Of a stretch of 64,000 nucleotides of DNA, positions 45,267 to 54,410 are shown one piece after another (positions within the stretch are counted from its first letter, which is position 1; each line of letters opens with the position of its first letter). This stretch comes from Qipengyuania polymorpha (GTDB lineage Bacteria > Pseudomonadota > Alphaproteobacteria > Sphingomonadales > Sphingomonadaceae), in NCBI RefSeq assembly GCF_019711435.1, contig NZ_JAIGNK010000001.1, forward strand, positions 186,001 through 250,000, written 5' to 3'. The translations under genes and the position numbers were made by a program. The notes beneath the pieces were generated by a model. That model saw only the letters and a list, made by a program, of their open reading frames with translations, did not search any database and had not been told where the DNA came from.

Positions 45267-46136
45267 ATGGACAGCGAATTCAGCGAAGCCAGCTGGCAAA
45301 GCCCCGACGGGCTGGAGCTCTATTTCCGCAATTATGCAGGCGATGACAGCGGGAAAGTGCCCGTCGTCTGCCTCCACGGCCTCACCCGCAACAGCCGCGA
45401 TTTCGAAGGCCTCGCGCCGCATATCGCCGGGCTGGGCCACCGCGTCATCGTACCCGACATGCGCGGACGCGGACAAAGCGCCTATGCCGAGGATAGCGCC
45501 AGCTACGCCGTCCCGACCTATATCGCCGACGTCATGGCGCTCCTTGCGCAGGAGGGCATCGAGCGCTTCGTTTCGGTCGGCACCTCGATGGGCGGGCTGA
45601 TGACCATGCTCATCGCGCAATTCGCGCCCGGCAAGATTGCCGGTGCGGTCATCAACGACATCGGCCCGGTGGTCGACCCGCAGGGCATCGACAAGATCAA
45701 GACCTATCTCGGCAAGGGCGGCAGCTTCCCCACATGGATGCACGCCGCGCGCAGCCTCGAGGAAGTCCACGGCGAATCGCATCCGACCTTCGACACGAAC
45801 GACTGGATTGCGATGGCCAAGCGCTCGATGACGCTCTGCAACAACGGCCGCATCCAGTTCGACTACGACATGAAAATCGCCGACCCCTTCAACGAAGCGG
45901 ACGAGAATGCCGTTCCGCCCGATTTGTGGCCCGGCTTCGAGGCGCTGGCGGCAAAGCCGCTGCTGCTGGTGCGCGGCGGCCTCTCCACCATCCTCAGCGC
46001 CGAAACGCTTGCAGAAATGCAGCGCCGTGCGCCCGATGCGGATACTGTGGTCGTGCCCGATGCGGGCCATGCGCCCACGCTCGACGAGCCGGAAGTGCGC
46101 AGCGCCGTCGAGGCCCTCCTCGCCAGCACGCACTGA
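45267..46136 (+). CDS. Alpha/beta hydrolase of unknown substrate
   Basis: 289 residues. VVCLHGLTRNSRDFEGL has the oxyanion-hole HGL. SVGTSMGGLMTM is the nucleophile elbow with Ser in G-T-S-M-G, and a late PDAGHAPTLDEP carries the catalytic His. The features are those of a generic esterase/C-C hydrolase. The start is divergent from selO, 79 bases away. The following 129-base gap holds a GTCCCCG/CGGGGAC hairpin (46145-46168) but no T-run. Confidence 0.85.
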   Translation: MDSEFSEASWQSPDGLELYFRNYAGDDSGKVPVVCLHGLTRNSRDFEGLAPHIAGLGHRVIVPDMRGRGQSAYAEDSASYAVPTYIADVMALLAQEGIERFVSVGTSMGGLMTMLIAQFAPGKIAGAVINDIGPVVDPQGIDKIKTYLGKGGSFPTWMHAARSLEEVHGESHPTFDTNDWIAMAKRSMTLCNNGRIQFDYDMKIADPFNEADENAVPPDLWPGFEALAAKPLLLVRGGLSTILSAETLAEMQRRAPDADTVVVPDAGHAPTLDEPEVRSAVEALLASTH

Positions 46137-46265
46137 CCCTTTCAGTCCCCGTTCACGCGGGCGGGGACAGGCATGCGTCTGGGCCTCCCTAGGCATTGCC
46201 CTTGGCCCCCGCGATGCCTAAAGACCCGCGAAACTTTGTTCGATACCTGAAAGAGAAGCGCCGCA

Positions 46266-47045
46266 GTGGCACGCACACCCAAGACCGAACTTTCCCGCGA
46301 AGAAAAGAAGGCACAGGCCGCGGCTGCAGAGCAGGAAGCCCTGCTGCGCGAAGTCGATGAGGCCGTGCGCCAGGGTGACATGGAGACCTTCATGTCGACC
46401 TGGGGCAAGCCGCTCCTGGCAGTGGTGGTCCTCGGCCTCGCGACCTTCGGCGGTTATCTCTACTGGGACGACCAGCAGGAAAAGGCGATGGAGGCTTCGA
46501 GCGAACAGCTCGTCACGTCCTTCGACCAGCTCGAAGCCGGTCGCAGTGACACAGCCAACACGCGTCTCGAAGGCGTGGAGGGCGGCTCTCCCGAACTCAG
46601 CGCCAAGATGCTGCGCGCAGGCATTGCCGCCGATAAGGGTGACAACGACACCGCAGCCGCGCTGTTCGCGGAAGTTGCGGACGACGGTAAGGCACCCGAG
46701 GCGATGCGCAACCTTGCGACCATCCGCCGCACGGCCCTCCTGTTCGATACGATGAAGCCCGAAGACGTGGTCGCCGCGATGAAGCCGCTGGCGGTTCCGG
46801 GCGAGCCCTTCTTCGCCAGCGCCGGCGAACTGCTGGCGCATGCCTACATGGCGCAGGACAAGGACAGCGAAGCCGGTGCGCTCTTCGCCGAAATCGCCCG
46901 CCACGAAGACACACCCGAAACCGCGCGCTCGCGCATGCTGAACATGGCCGGCATCCTCGGCGTGGATGCCGTCGACGATGTCCGCGACGTGGTCGAAGCA
47001 CAGCAGCGCGGCCCCGCCGACGATTCCGGCCTGGTCAGCGAGTGA
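46266..47045 (+). CDS. YfgM-like tetratricopeptide membrane protein
   Basis: 259 residues starting with GTG. A charged N-terminus of about 45 residues precedes a membrane helix (WGKPLLAVVVLGLATFGGYLYW). A helical TPR-type periplasmic domain follows, with repeated AAALFAEVADDG and GALFAEIARHED segments. E. coli YfgM is an ancillary SecYEG subunit that transfers proteins to periplasmic chaperones and sits directly upstream of bamB, as here. That gene order supports the assignment; the sequence-level resemblance is moderate. Confidence 0.83.
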   Translation: MARTPKTELSREEKKAQAAAAEQEALLREVDEAVRQGDMETFMSTWGKPLLAVVVLGLATFGGYLYWDDQQEKAMEASSEQLVTSFDQLEAGRSDTANTRLEGVEGGSPELSAKMLRAGIAADKGDNDTAAALFAEVADDGKAPEAMRNLATIRRTALLFDTMKPEDVVAAMKPLAVPGEPFFASAGELLAHAYMAQDKDSEAGALFAEIARHEDTPETARSRMLNMAGILGVDAVDDVRDVVEAQQRGPADDSGLVSE

Positions 47046-47061
47046 CGTGAACCCCATTATG

Positions 47062-48414
47062 ATGAGCCAAACCATGACGAAAACTGTCCTGCGCGCCGCG
47101 CTGGTTGCCACTTCCGCCCTGTCGCTGTCCGCATGCGCCGGAGGGATTTTCGGCGGCGGCGAGGACAAGAAGGACACGCCGACGCTCGGCGACCGCCAGC
47201 CGATCCTCTCGCGCATCGACATCGGTGCGAAGGTCGACCCCTCGCTCGCAGGCACGCCCGTTACGCTTCCCGCCCCGCGCACCAACGACGCATGGGGACA
47301 GGCAGGCGGCACGGCCAACAAGAGCTATGGCCACCTCGCGCTCGCAGCCGCGCCCAGCCGCGTCTTCACCGCGCAGATTGCCGGTGCCAGCAACAAGCGC
47401 CGCCTCGGAGCGGCTCCGGTCGTGGGTGACGGCAAGCTCTTCGCTGTCGGCACCGACGGGCAGGTCACCGCTTTCGATGCGCAAACCGGCGCGCGTGTCT
47501 GGACCTACCAGAGCGAACTGACCGACGACACGCGTCCCTCGGCCTTCGGTGGCGGCGTGAGCTTCGAACAGGGCCGCATCTTCGGCACCGATGGCGCGGG
47601 CAATGTCTATGCACTGGACGCCGCGACGGGGGCTGAGCAATGGAAGGTCCAGCCGGGCGGTCCGCTGCGTGGTTCGCCGACCGTGGCCTTCGGCAACATC
47701 TTTGTGATGAGCCAGGACAACCAGCTCTTCGCGCTCAACTCCAGCGACGGCAGCGTCGCGTGGCAGGAATCGGGTTCGACAACCATGGCCGGCGTCTTCG
47801 GCGTGGCAGCGCCTGCCGCCGGTAACGGCACGGTGGTCACCGGCTACACCTCGGGCGAACTCATCGCCTATCGCTACGAGAACGGCCGTAGCCTCTGGGC
47901 CGATGCCCTCGCGCGGACCTCGATTTCGACGCAGGTGGGCGCGCTTTCGGACATCGATGCCGATCCCATCATCGACAACGGCCAGGTCTTCGCGCTCGGC
48001 CAGGGTGGCCGCATGGCGGCTTACGAGCTCGTCACCGGCCAGCGCCTGTGGGAACTCAATGTCGCAGGTATCTCGACCCCGGCCATCGCGGGCGAGTGGA
48101 TTTTCGCTCTCACCGACGATGCGCGGATGATGGCGATTGCCCGCAGCACCGGCAAGGTGCGCTGGCTCACGCAGATGCCGCGCTTCCGCAAGGAAGAGAA
48201 GAAGGAAGACCCCATCTTCTGGCAGGGTCCGGTGCTTGCCGGCGGCCAGCTCTGGGCGGTCAATTCCGAAGGGCAGGTCTATGTCGTGAGCACGGGCGAA
48301 GGCTCGGCCGCGCTTTATGCCGACCTCGAGGAAGCCATCAGCCTGCCGCCCGTCGTGGCCAATGGCACAATGTACATCCTCGACGACAGCGGCCGCATCA
48401 CCGCTTACCGCTAA
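47062..48414 (+). CDS. bamB: Outer membrane assembly factor BamB (PQQ-like beta-propeller lipoprotein)
   Basis: 450 residues from ATG 47062; alternatives at 47059 and 47074. The signal peptide MTKTVLRAALVATSALSLSAC has a lipobox (LSAC) for lipidation. The mature part is an eight-bladed beta-propeller, with repeated blades such as AFDAQTGARVWTYQ, ALDAATGAEQW and AYELVTGQRLWELN. BamB is the scaffold lipoprotein of the BAM complex that folds outer-membrane proteins. It follows the YfgM-like gene by 16 bases. Confidence 0.93.
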   Translation: MSQTMTKTVLRAALVATSALSLSACAGGIFGGGEDKKDTPTLGDRQPILSRIDIGAKVDPSLAGTPVTLPAPRTNDAWGQAGGTANKSYGHLALAAAPSRVFTAQIAGASNKRRLGAAPVVGDGKLFAVGTDGQVTAFDAQTGARVWTYQSELTDDTRPSAFGGGVSFEQGRIFGTDGAGNVYALDAATGAEQWKVQPGGPLRGSPTVAFGNIFVMSQDNQLFALNSSDGSVAWQESGSTTMAGVFGVAAPAAGNGTVVTGYTSGELIAYRYENGRSLWADALARTSISTQVGALSDIDADPIIDNGQVFALGQGGRMAAYELVTGQRLWELNVAGISTPAIAGEWIFALTDDARMMAIARSTGKVRWLTQMPRFRKEEKKEDPIFWQGPVLAGGQLWAVNSEGQVYVVSTGEGSAALYADLEEAISLPPVVANGTMYILDDSGRITAYR

Positions 48415-48429
48415 GACTTGTGACGTGGG

Positions 48430-48732
48430 TCAGCCGAGCGGCTGGCCCTCGTCGGTCTCGTACATCCGCAATTCGCGCGAGGCGGGCGGGTTTGCCGCCA
48501 TGACCTTCTGGAACTCGGCCATATGCGCGGTCTTGCCATGCGCTTCGAGCGCCGCGGCATCGCGCCAGCGCTCGAACAGGATGAGCGTGTCGGGATCCGC
48601 CAGGTCGCGCGCGAAGGCATAATCGAGGCAGCCGTCCTCGGCGCGGCTCGCACGCACCATTTCGACAATCGCCTTCTGCGTCGCCGCGTCGATATTGCGC
48701 CCCAGCTTGATGGTTCCGTTAACCTGGATCAT
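48430..48732 (-). CDS. ABM-domain putative quinol monooxygenase
   Basis: 100 residues, a ferredoxin-like fold of the antibiotic biosynthesis monooxygenase family (YgiN type). Recognisable by IVEMVRASRAEDGCLDYAFA and LILFERWRDAAALEAHGKTAHM, with the conserved W/H residues at the ligand pocket. Members degrade quinones or heme, or act on small aromatics. It is the second gene of a leftward pair after gshA, 20 bases away. Convergent with bamB. Confidence 0.83.
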   Translation of the reverse strand: MIQVNGTIKLGRNIDAATQKAIVEMVRASRAEDGCLDYAFARDLADPDTLILFERWRDAAALEAHGKTAHMAEFQKVMAANPPASRELRMYETDEGQPLG

Positions 48733-48752
48733 GCGTGCGTCTCCTCGCGCGG

Positions 48753-50123
48753 TTAGAAGCTGTATTTGTAGACCCTGCTGATGTCGCCGCCCCACTCGCC
48801 GTGATAGCGGTCGAGAAGGACCTGCGCGGGCACTTTCCCGCTGGCGACGATTTCGTCGAGCGTTTCGAGGAAGCCCGTCTCGTTGTCGCCCGAAGTGTTC
48901 AGGCGGCCCCGCGCAACAAGGCCCGAACGCGCGATGGCGAGCACGTCCTTGGCAAGGTCGCGCAATTTGCCGCCCCCCGGAATGGACGCGTCGAGCGCGA
49001 GCTTGGGCACAGCATTGCGCAGGTCCTCGCGCTCTTCCATGGTCCAGTGCTTGACCGTGTCCCACGCCGCGTCGAGCGCGTCCTGCTCGTAAAGCAGGCC
49101 GACCCAGAAAGCGGGCAGGGCGCAGATACGGCTCCACGGGCCGCCATCGGCGCCGCGCATTTCGAGGAAGCTCTTGAGGCGCACTTCGGGAAAGGCGGTC
49201 GAAAGGTGGTCCCACCAGTCGCTTTCGGTCGGTTTCTCGCCGGGCAGGACCGACAGCTTGCCCTCGAGGAAGTCGCGGAAGCTGAGGCCAGCGGCGTCGA
49301 TGTACTTGCCCTCGCGGAAGACGAAATACATCGGCACGTCGAGCATGTAATCGACCCAGCGCTCGTAGCCGAAGCCGTCCTCGAAGACGAAGGGCAGCAT
49401 GCCGGTGCGGTACGGGTCGGTGTCCGACCAGATGTGGCTGCGATAGGAGAGATAGCCGTTGGGCTTGCCTTCGGTGAACGGCGAATTGGCAAACAGGGCG
49501 GTGGCAAGCGGCTGGAGCGCAAGGCCGGTGCGGAATTTCTGCGCCATGTCGGCTTCGGAAGAATAGTCGAGGTTCACCTGGATGGTGCAGGTGCGCAGCA
49601 TCATGTCGAGGCCCAGCGTGCCGACGCGCGGCATATGCCGCTTCATGATTTCATAGCGCCCCTTGGGCATCATCGGCAGCTCTTCGCGGGTCTTGTCGGG
49701 CCACATGCCGAGGCCGAGGAAACCGACGTCACACGCCTCGCCGACCTCTTTCACCTGTGCGAGGTGCCGCCCGGTCTCGTTGCAGGTCTGGTGCAGGTTT
49801 TCGAGCGGTGCGCCCGAAAGTTCAAGCTGGCCCGCAGGTTCGAGGCTGACCGTACCGTCGTCGCCGCGCATGGCGATGACCTTCCCGTCCTCCTCGACAG
49901 GCTCCCAGCCGAATTCGCGCAGGGAAAGCAGGATATCGCGGATGCCGCCCTTTTCGTCATAGGAGGGGGCGCGGTGGTCGCTTTTGTGGAAGACGAGCTT
50001 CTCGTGCTCGGTCCCTATGCGCCACTGGTCCTTGGGCTTCTCGCCTTTCTGCATCGGCGCGACGAGCTGGTCGCGGCTCTCGATGATGGGGTCGGCCTTG
50101 TCGGAAGTGTCGCGCGTGCTCAT
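48753..50123 (-). CDS. gshA: Glutamate-cysteine ligase, plant/alphaproteobacterial type
   Basis: 456 residues. RIGTEHEKLVFHKSD is the start of the GCS2 fold. LSGAPLENLHQTCNE contains the substrate-binding Glu. PFVFEDGFGYERWVDYMLDVPMYFV and WDHLSTAFPEVRLKSFLEMRGADGG are family signatures. It makes gamma-glutamylcysteine from Glu and Cys with ATP, the first step to glutathione. The plant-like form is regulated by a redox disulfide in plants; I cannot judge this here. It precedes the ABM gene. Confidence 0.95.
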   Translation of the reverse strand: MSTRDTSDKADPIIESRDQLVAPMQKGEKPKDQWRIGTEHEKLVFHKSDHRAPSYDEKGGIRDILLSLREFGWEPVEEDGKVIAMRGDDGTVSLEPAGQLELSGAPLENLHQTCNETGRHLAQVKEVGEACDVGFLGLGMWPDKTREELPMMPKGRYEIMKRHMPRVGTLGLDMMLRTCTIQVNLDYSSEADMAQKFRTGLALQPLATALFANSPFTEGKPNGYLSYRSHIWSDTDPYRTGMLPFVFEDGFGYERWVDYMLDVPMYFVFREGKYIDAAGLSFRDFLEGKLSVLPGEKPTESDWWDHLSTAFPEVRLKSFLEMRGADGGPWSRICALPAFWVGLLYEQDALDAAWDTVKHWTMEEREDLRNAVPKLALDASIPGGGKLRDLAKDVLAIARSGLVARGRLNTSGDNETGFLETLDEIVASGKVPAQVLLDRYHGEWGGDISRVYKYSF

Positions 50124-50166
50124 GGAAAGTTGCGTTAGGCAACCGAACCTGCGCGCGCAAAGGAAA

Positions 50167-50922
50167 TTATTCCTCGCCCAGCCAGTCGCCTACTTCCGCC
50201 ATCCAAACCGCGGTGCCGGCGAGCGCTGCCGTCTCGCCACGCAGGATCCGCGGTCCGAGGCTGATGGCATGGGCGGCTGGATGTGCGCGAATGGCAGCGC
50301 GTTCTTGGTCGGTGAAGCCGCCTTCGGGACCGGTCAGCAAGGCGGCGGGGCCATCGAAGAGAAAGTAGGCATCGGCAGCCCCTTCGCCGCCTTCCTCATC
50401 AGCGAAGAAGAGTGTGCGGTCTTCGGGCCAGTCGCGCAGCAGGGCGTCCAGCTTCTGCGGCTCGCCTACCTCGGGAAGCGCGGTGCGGGCGCATTGCTCG
50501 GCAGCTTCGGTAACGATAGTGCGTGCGCGCTCGGGGTTGAGCTTGTCCGCCACGCAGCGGCTCGTGAGCACAGGCTGGATTTTTGCAACGCCAAGCTCGG
50601 TCGCCTTTTCGAGCACCATGTCGAAGCGGTCCTTCTTGAGCAGCGCGGCGCAGAGCCAGAAGTCGGGCACCTCCTCGCGCGGACGCAATTGCTCCTCGAC
50701 GGTGAGCTCGACGCTTCGCTTGCCGACCTGTCCGACGCGCGCCACCCACTCGCCCGTGATATCGTCGCACAGGATTACGGCGTCGCCCTCGCTCACGCGC
50801 ATCACGCGGCCGAGGTAATTGGCCTGATTGCCTTCGATAACGATTAGACGGCCTTGGCCGAGCTCGTCGGTGACGAACAGGCGGGGTGCGCTCTTGGGCG
50901 GCCATGCGGGAGTTGCTGCCAT
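50167..50922 (-). CDS. rsmE: 16S rRNA (uracil(1498)-N(3))-methyltransferase
   Basis: 251 residues from ATG 50922, SPOUT family with an N-terminal PUA-like region (ANYLGRVMRVSEGDAV). ALLKKDRFDMVLEKATELGV is the conserved RsmE stretch. LLTGPEGGFTDQE and SLGPRILRGETAAL form the SAM-binding trefoil knot. Methylates U1498 of 16S rRNA. It lies 39 bases from the divergent ubiA gene and upstream of gshA on the same strand. Confidence 0.95.
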   Translation of the reverse strand: MAATPAWPPKSAPRLFVTDELGQGRLIVIEGNQANYLGRVMRVSEGDAVILCDDITGEWVARVGQVGKRSVELTVEEQLRPREEVPDFWLCAALLKKDRFDMVLEKATELGVAKIQPVLTSRCVADKLNPERARTIVTEAAEQCARTALPEVGEPQKLDALLRDWPEDRTLFFADEEGGEGAADAYFLFDGPAALLTGPEGGFTDQERAAIRAHPAAHAISLGPRILRGETAALAGTAVWMAEVGDWLGEE

Positions 50923-50961
50923 GGCTTTGCAGGTGGCACGCGCGAGGGTAGGGAGCAAGCC

Positions 50962-51876
50962 ATGAGCGACACCGCCTCACCCGAAATCGTCCCCGACACT
51001 GAACATCGCGGCCTAGTCGCACGCCTGCCCCAGCTTCCGCGCGACCTTGCGCAATTGGCGCGGTTCGACCGTCCAATCGGCTGGTGGCTGCTGTTCTGGC
51101 CCTGCGTCTGGGGCGTATGGCTGGCGGGCGCGGGCTGGCAGTGGGCGCTGCTCGGCTGGCTGCTGCTCGGCAGCGTGGCCATGCGCGGGGCGGGATGCGT
51201 CTACAACGATATCGTCGATGCCAAGCTCGACCGGAAGGTGGCGCGCACCGCAAGTCGCCCGGTGGCGAGTGGGCGCGTGTCGAAGAAGTTGGCATGGGGC
51301 TGGCTGCTGGTGCTCTGCCTCGTCGGCCTCGTGGTCCTGCTGCAATTGCGGCTTGAGGCACAAGTGGTCGCGCTGGCGAGCCTTGCGCTGGTCGCAGCCT
51401 ATCCCTTCATGAAACGCATCACCTGGTGGCCGCAGGCGTGGCTCGGCATGGTCTTCACCTGGGGATTGCTGGTCGGCTGGACGCAGCTGCGAACCGACAA
51501 TCTCGACGCGCTCGCCGCCATGTATGCAGGCGCCGCGCTGTGGGTCATCGGTTACGACACCATCTATGCCATGCAGGACCGCGAGGACGATGCGCTGGTC
51601 GGCATCCGCTCGAGCGCCCTGCGCCTCGGCGGGCAGGTGAAGGCCGGGGTGGCGCTGTTCTATGCAGGGGCACTCGCGGCGTGGGCCCTCGCCTTTTGGC
51701 TCTACCGCGCCGACTGGATTGCGCTGCTGACGCTGATACCCGCAGCAGGCCATCTCGCTTGGCAGGTCGCCACACTCGACGGCGAGGATGCTGGCAACCC
51801 GCTCGAACGCTTCCGCTCCAACCGCTGGGCGGGCGCGCTGGTGGCGCTGGCCTGTTTCGTGGTGGGGAACGCCTGA
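50962..51876 (+). CDS. ubiA: 4-hydroxybenzoate polyprenyltransferase
   Basis: 304 residues, about eight to nine membrane helices. NDIVDAKLDRKVART and YDTIYAMQDREDD are the two Asp-rich motifs that bind Mg-polyprenyl diphosphate, and DRPIGWWLLFWPCVWG is typical UbiA. It prenylates 4-hydroxybenzoate in ubiquinone synthesis in the inner membrane. Start at ATG 50962 with an AGGGAG ribosome binding site. The stop overlaps the next gene's start by one base. Confidence 0.95.
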   Translation: MSDTASPEIVPDTEHRGLVARLPQLPRDLAQLARFDRPIGWWLLFWPCVWGVWLAGAGWQWALLGWLLLGSVAMRGAGCVYNDIVDAKLDRKVARTASRPVASGRVSKKLAWGWLLVLCLVGLVVLLQLRLEAQVVALASLALVAAYPFMKRITWWPQAWLGMVFTWGLLVGWTQLRTDNLDALAAMYAGAALWVIGYDTIYAMQDREDDALVGIRSSALRLGGQVKAGVALFYAGALAAWALAFWLYRADWIALLTLIPAAGHLAWQVATLDGEDAGNPLERFRSNRWAGALVALACFVVGNA

Positions 51877-52496
51877 TGTGCAATCTCTACCGCATGACCA
51901 AGAACAAGGACGAGGTCGCCGCGTGGTTCGATGCGGTGAACGAGCTCGGCGGCGCGAATTTCGGCGCGGAGGTCTATCCCGGCTATCCCGGCGCGGTGGT
52001 GGCGGGCGGCACGCTCAAGCAGATGAACTGGGGCTTCCCGCTGGTGATGAAGGGCAAGAACGGCCAGCCGCTGAAGCCCAAGCCGGTCAATAATGCGCGC
52101 ACCGACAAGCTCGACAGTTTCTTCTGGCGCTACAGCTTCGAGGAGCGGCGCTGCCTTATCCCCGTCACCGCATGGGCGGAGGCTGAAGGGCCGAAGGGCG
52201 GCAAGACACGCAGCTGGCTCTCACGCCCCGATGCCGAACTCTTCGCCTGCGCGGGCGTATGGCGCGACAGCGAGGAATGGGGGGAGTGCTATTCCATGGT
52301 GATGACCGACGCTGGCGGGCTTGCGAAAGAGGTCCACTCGCGCATGCCCGTGCTGCTGGTGAAGGACGACTGGGGCCAGTGGACCGACGGCTCGCCCGAA
52401 GATGCCCTTGCGCTCTGCCGCCCGTGGGAGGGCGAACTCGTGCTCGACCGGACGAAGGTTCCGTGGTCGGGCAAGGGGCAGGTGGGGTTGCTCTGA
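51876..52496 (+). CDS. SOS response-associated peptidase (SRAP/YedK family)
   Basis: 206 residues. After Met removal, Cys2 of MCNLYR is the catalytic residue that forms a thiazolidine cross-link to abasic sites in single-stranded DNA. NNARTDKLDSFFWR, WAEAEGPKGGK and HSRMPVLL supply the Asn, Glu and His of the HMCES/YedK active site. It shields abasic sites and can self-release. It is coupled to ubiA by a one-base overlap and followed closely by trmL. Confidence 0.92.
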   Translation: MCNLYRMTKNKDEVAAWFDAVNELGGANFGAEVYPGYPGAVVAGGTLKQMNWGFPLVMKGKNGQPLKPKPVNNARTDKLDSFFWRYSFEERRCLIPVTAWAEAEGPKGGKTRSWLSRPDAELFACAGVWRDSEEWGECYSMVMTDAGGLAKEVHSRMPVLLVKDDWGQWTDGSPEDALALCRPWEGELVLDRTKVPWSGKGQVGLL

Positions 52497-52500
52497 CGCC

Positions 52501-52953
52501 ATGCGCATCGCCCTGTTCGAACCCGAAATCGCCGGCAATGTCGGCAATGTCATGCGGCTGGGTGCCTGCATGGGTGCAGGCGTGGACCTGATCGAGCCGC
52601 TCGGCTTCCCGTGGGACGACCGCCGCGTGCGCCGTGCGGCGATGGACTACATCGACCATGTCGAGGTTGTCCGTCACGCCAGCTTCGAAGCCTTTCGCGA
52701 GGCGAGGGCAGGGCAGCGGCTGGTCCTGTTCACCACCCGCGCAACGCAGTCCTCCTACGATTTCGCCTATCGCCCCGACGACATCCTGCTCTTCGGCAAG
52801 GAAAGCGCCGGGGTGACCGACGAAGTGCGCGCCGCGGTCGATGCGAGCGTGCGCTTGCCGATGAAGGCGGAAGTGCGCTCGCTCAATCTCGCCACCTGCG
52901 CAGGCCTCGCGCTGGGCGAGGCGCTGCGGCAGACCGGGGCACTGCCGGCCTAG
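52501..52953 (+). CDS. trmL: tRNA (cytidine(34)-2'-O)-methyltransferase TrmL-like (SPOUT)
   Basis: 150 residues, single SPOUT domain. FEPEIAGNVGNVMRLGACMGA at the start, LLFGKESAGVTDEV and LPMKAEVRSLNLATCAGL form the knotted SAM site. TrmL methylates the ribose of C34 or U34 in tRNA-Leu isoacceptors. The length and the absence of an extra N-terminal domain support TrmL over TrmH/RlmB. Five bases follow the SRAP gene. Its stop overlaps the convergent protease gene. Confidence 0.9.
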   Translation: MRIALFEPEIAGNVGNVMRLGACMGAGVDLIEPLGFPWDDRRVRRAAMDYIDHVEVVRHASFEAFREARAGQRLVLFTTRATQSSYDFAYRPDDILLFGKESAGVTDEVRAAVDASVRLPMKAEVRSLNLATCAGLALGEALRQTGALPA

Positions 52954-54350
52954 TCCGTAGTGGTCGCCATCGCGACGATTTGCTCTACCGCCTGCCAGTG
53001 GCCCGCCACCGGAGCTGCTGCGGGATAGATGTCGAGCTCGATTTCCGGAGCGAGGCCCGTCTCCTCGTAGACCGTGCCGTCGGCCGCTGCGAAGGTTTCG
53101 TTCGACAATTCCAGCAGCCAGCCGTTCGGCAGGGGCTTTGGCAGCGGGGTCGAGAATGCTCCGCGGGTGGTACTGCCGAGCTGCGTCACATTGGGCAACT
53201 GGCGCATGGCGAGCGTCGCAAGTTCGCCGCCGCTGACGGTGATGTCGCTGGTCATCACATAGACCGGGCCGGTATAGGTCGGGCCGCTGGCTGGCTCCAC
53301 CACATGGGCGAAGGGCGCGATGCCCGAACCGTGCGCCTGCGTGGTGTAGGCAGTGAAGGGGGCCGCAGCAAACCGCGATGCAAGTGCCTTGGAAATCCGG
53401 TCCCATCCGCCGCGGTTGTTCGAGAGGTCCACTATGACCGCGTCCATTCCTGCGAATGCCGTCATCGCCTCGTCCATGATGGCATCGAAGGCGGCGAGTT
53501 CGGCCTCGGCCCAGGCCTCGCTGGCGAAATCCTTGTTGTCGCTGAAGCCGCCCATGACCAGCAGCGAGATGTAGCCCACGCGCCCGTCGATGGTGCCCCA
53601 GACCACGCGGTCGTTGCCGACGTGGTGCGCGCTGTCGCCCAATTGCTCGAGCGCGCCGACAATCGTGCCGACCACGAATTTGTTCTCTCCGATGCCTTCG
53701 CGGATGTGCGGCAGGGTTTCGCCCTGTCCGTCCTGCACGCGGCGTTTCTCGCCATCGACCACGCCGATGAGCTTTGTGTGGCTGTCGGACAGGCCCTCCA
53801 TGTAACCGGCGAGTGCCTGCCACAGTTCTTCATCGCTGCTGTCGGCATCGAGCGATGCGAGGCGCGCGGCGCGCTGTGTGGCCGACGGTCCGCGACGGTC
53901 GAAGAAGGCATAGTGCCGCTCGAAGTGGTCGGCGAAGGCGGCGGCGACCGCCGGTGGCGAGGTGTCGGGGTTTCTCACGCATGCATCGGGCAGCGCATCG
54001 AGCCGGTCGAAAGTCACCCGCGTATCGCCGGAAAGCAGCTGGAAACGCGCACTCCGGCCATCGTCTGCAAGCGCGACGAGGCTGTATTCGGCTCCCGCCA
54101 TCTCGCTCAGCGCCTTCGTCTCTTCGGGCGTGGCGTAGCAGGTGTCGCCGTATTGGTAGCGGGTGATGCCGTCCGCCGACACATCGAGGATGTAGCCATA
54201 GCCGCGCGACTGCCACACGCCCTGTGCGGCCTCCGAAGACGCGATTGCAGTGGGCGCGCCGTATTGCGGTGCTTGTGGGGAATCTGCCGCGACATGCGTG
54301 CAGGCCGCGGCAGGAAGGGCGAGAAAGAGGGCGGTAAGCTTGCGTGTCAT
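52950..54350 (-). CDS. S41-family (C-terminal processing) peptidase, secreted
   Basis: 466 residues. The N-terminal signal MTRKLTALFLALPAAAC suggests export, with Cys17 possibly lipidated although the lipobox (AAAC) is not canonical. Then an unassigned region and the tail-specific-protease core: VVWGTIDGRVGYISLLVMGG, DAVIVDLSNNRGG and TSDITVSGGELATLAM, with the likely catalytic Ser in the last motif as in other S41 proteases. A standard PDZ domain is not obvious. Probably acts in the periplasm on unknown substrates. Confidence 0.85.
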   Translation of the reverse strand: MTRKLTALFLALPAAACTHVAADSPQAPQYGAPTAIASSEAAQGVWQSRGYGYILDVSADGITRYQYGDTCYATPEETKALSEMAGAEYSLVALADDGRSARFQLLSGDTRVTFDRLDALPDACVRNPDTSPPAVAAAFADHFERHYAFFDRRGPSATQRAARLASLDADSSDEELWQALAGYMEGLSDSHTKLIGVVDGEKRRVQDGQGETLPHIREGIGENKFVVGTIVGALEQLGDSAHHVGNDRVVWGTIDGRVGYISLLVMGGFSDNKDFASEAWAEAELAAFDAIMDEAMTAFAGMDAVIVDLSNNRGGWDRISKALASRFAAAPFTAYTTQAHGSGIAPFAHVVEPASGPTYTGPVYVMTSDITVSGGELATLAMRQLPNVTQLGSTTRGAFSTPLPKPLPNGWLLELSNETFAAADGTVYEETGLAPEIELDIYPAAAPVAGHWQAVEQIVAMATTTD

Positions 54351-54410
54351 AGCTTGGCAATACACCTCTTGGAAGAGATGACAAGCCCAGTAAATGACAC
54401 ACAAATAGCC

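Noticed and set aside
46145-46168. GTCCCCG/CGGGGAC hairpin after the hydrolase gene as a terminator
   Set aside because: No T-run follows and the loop is GC-rich; support is too weak.
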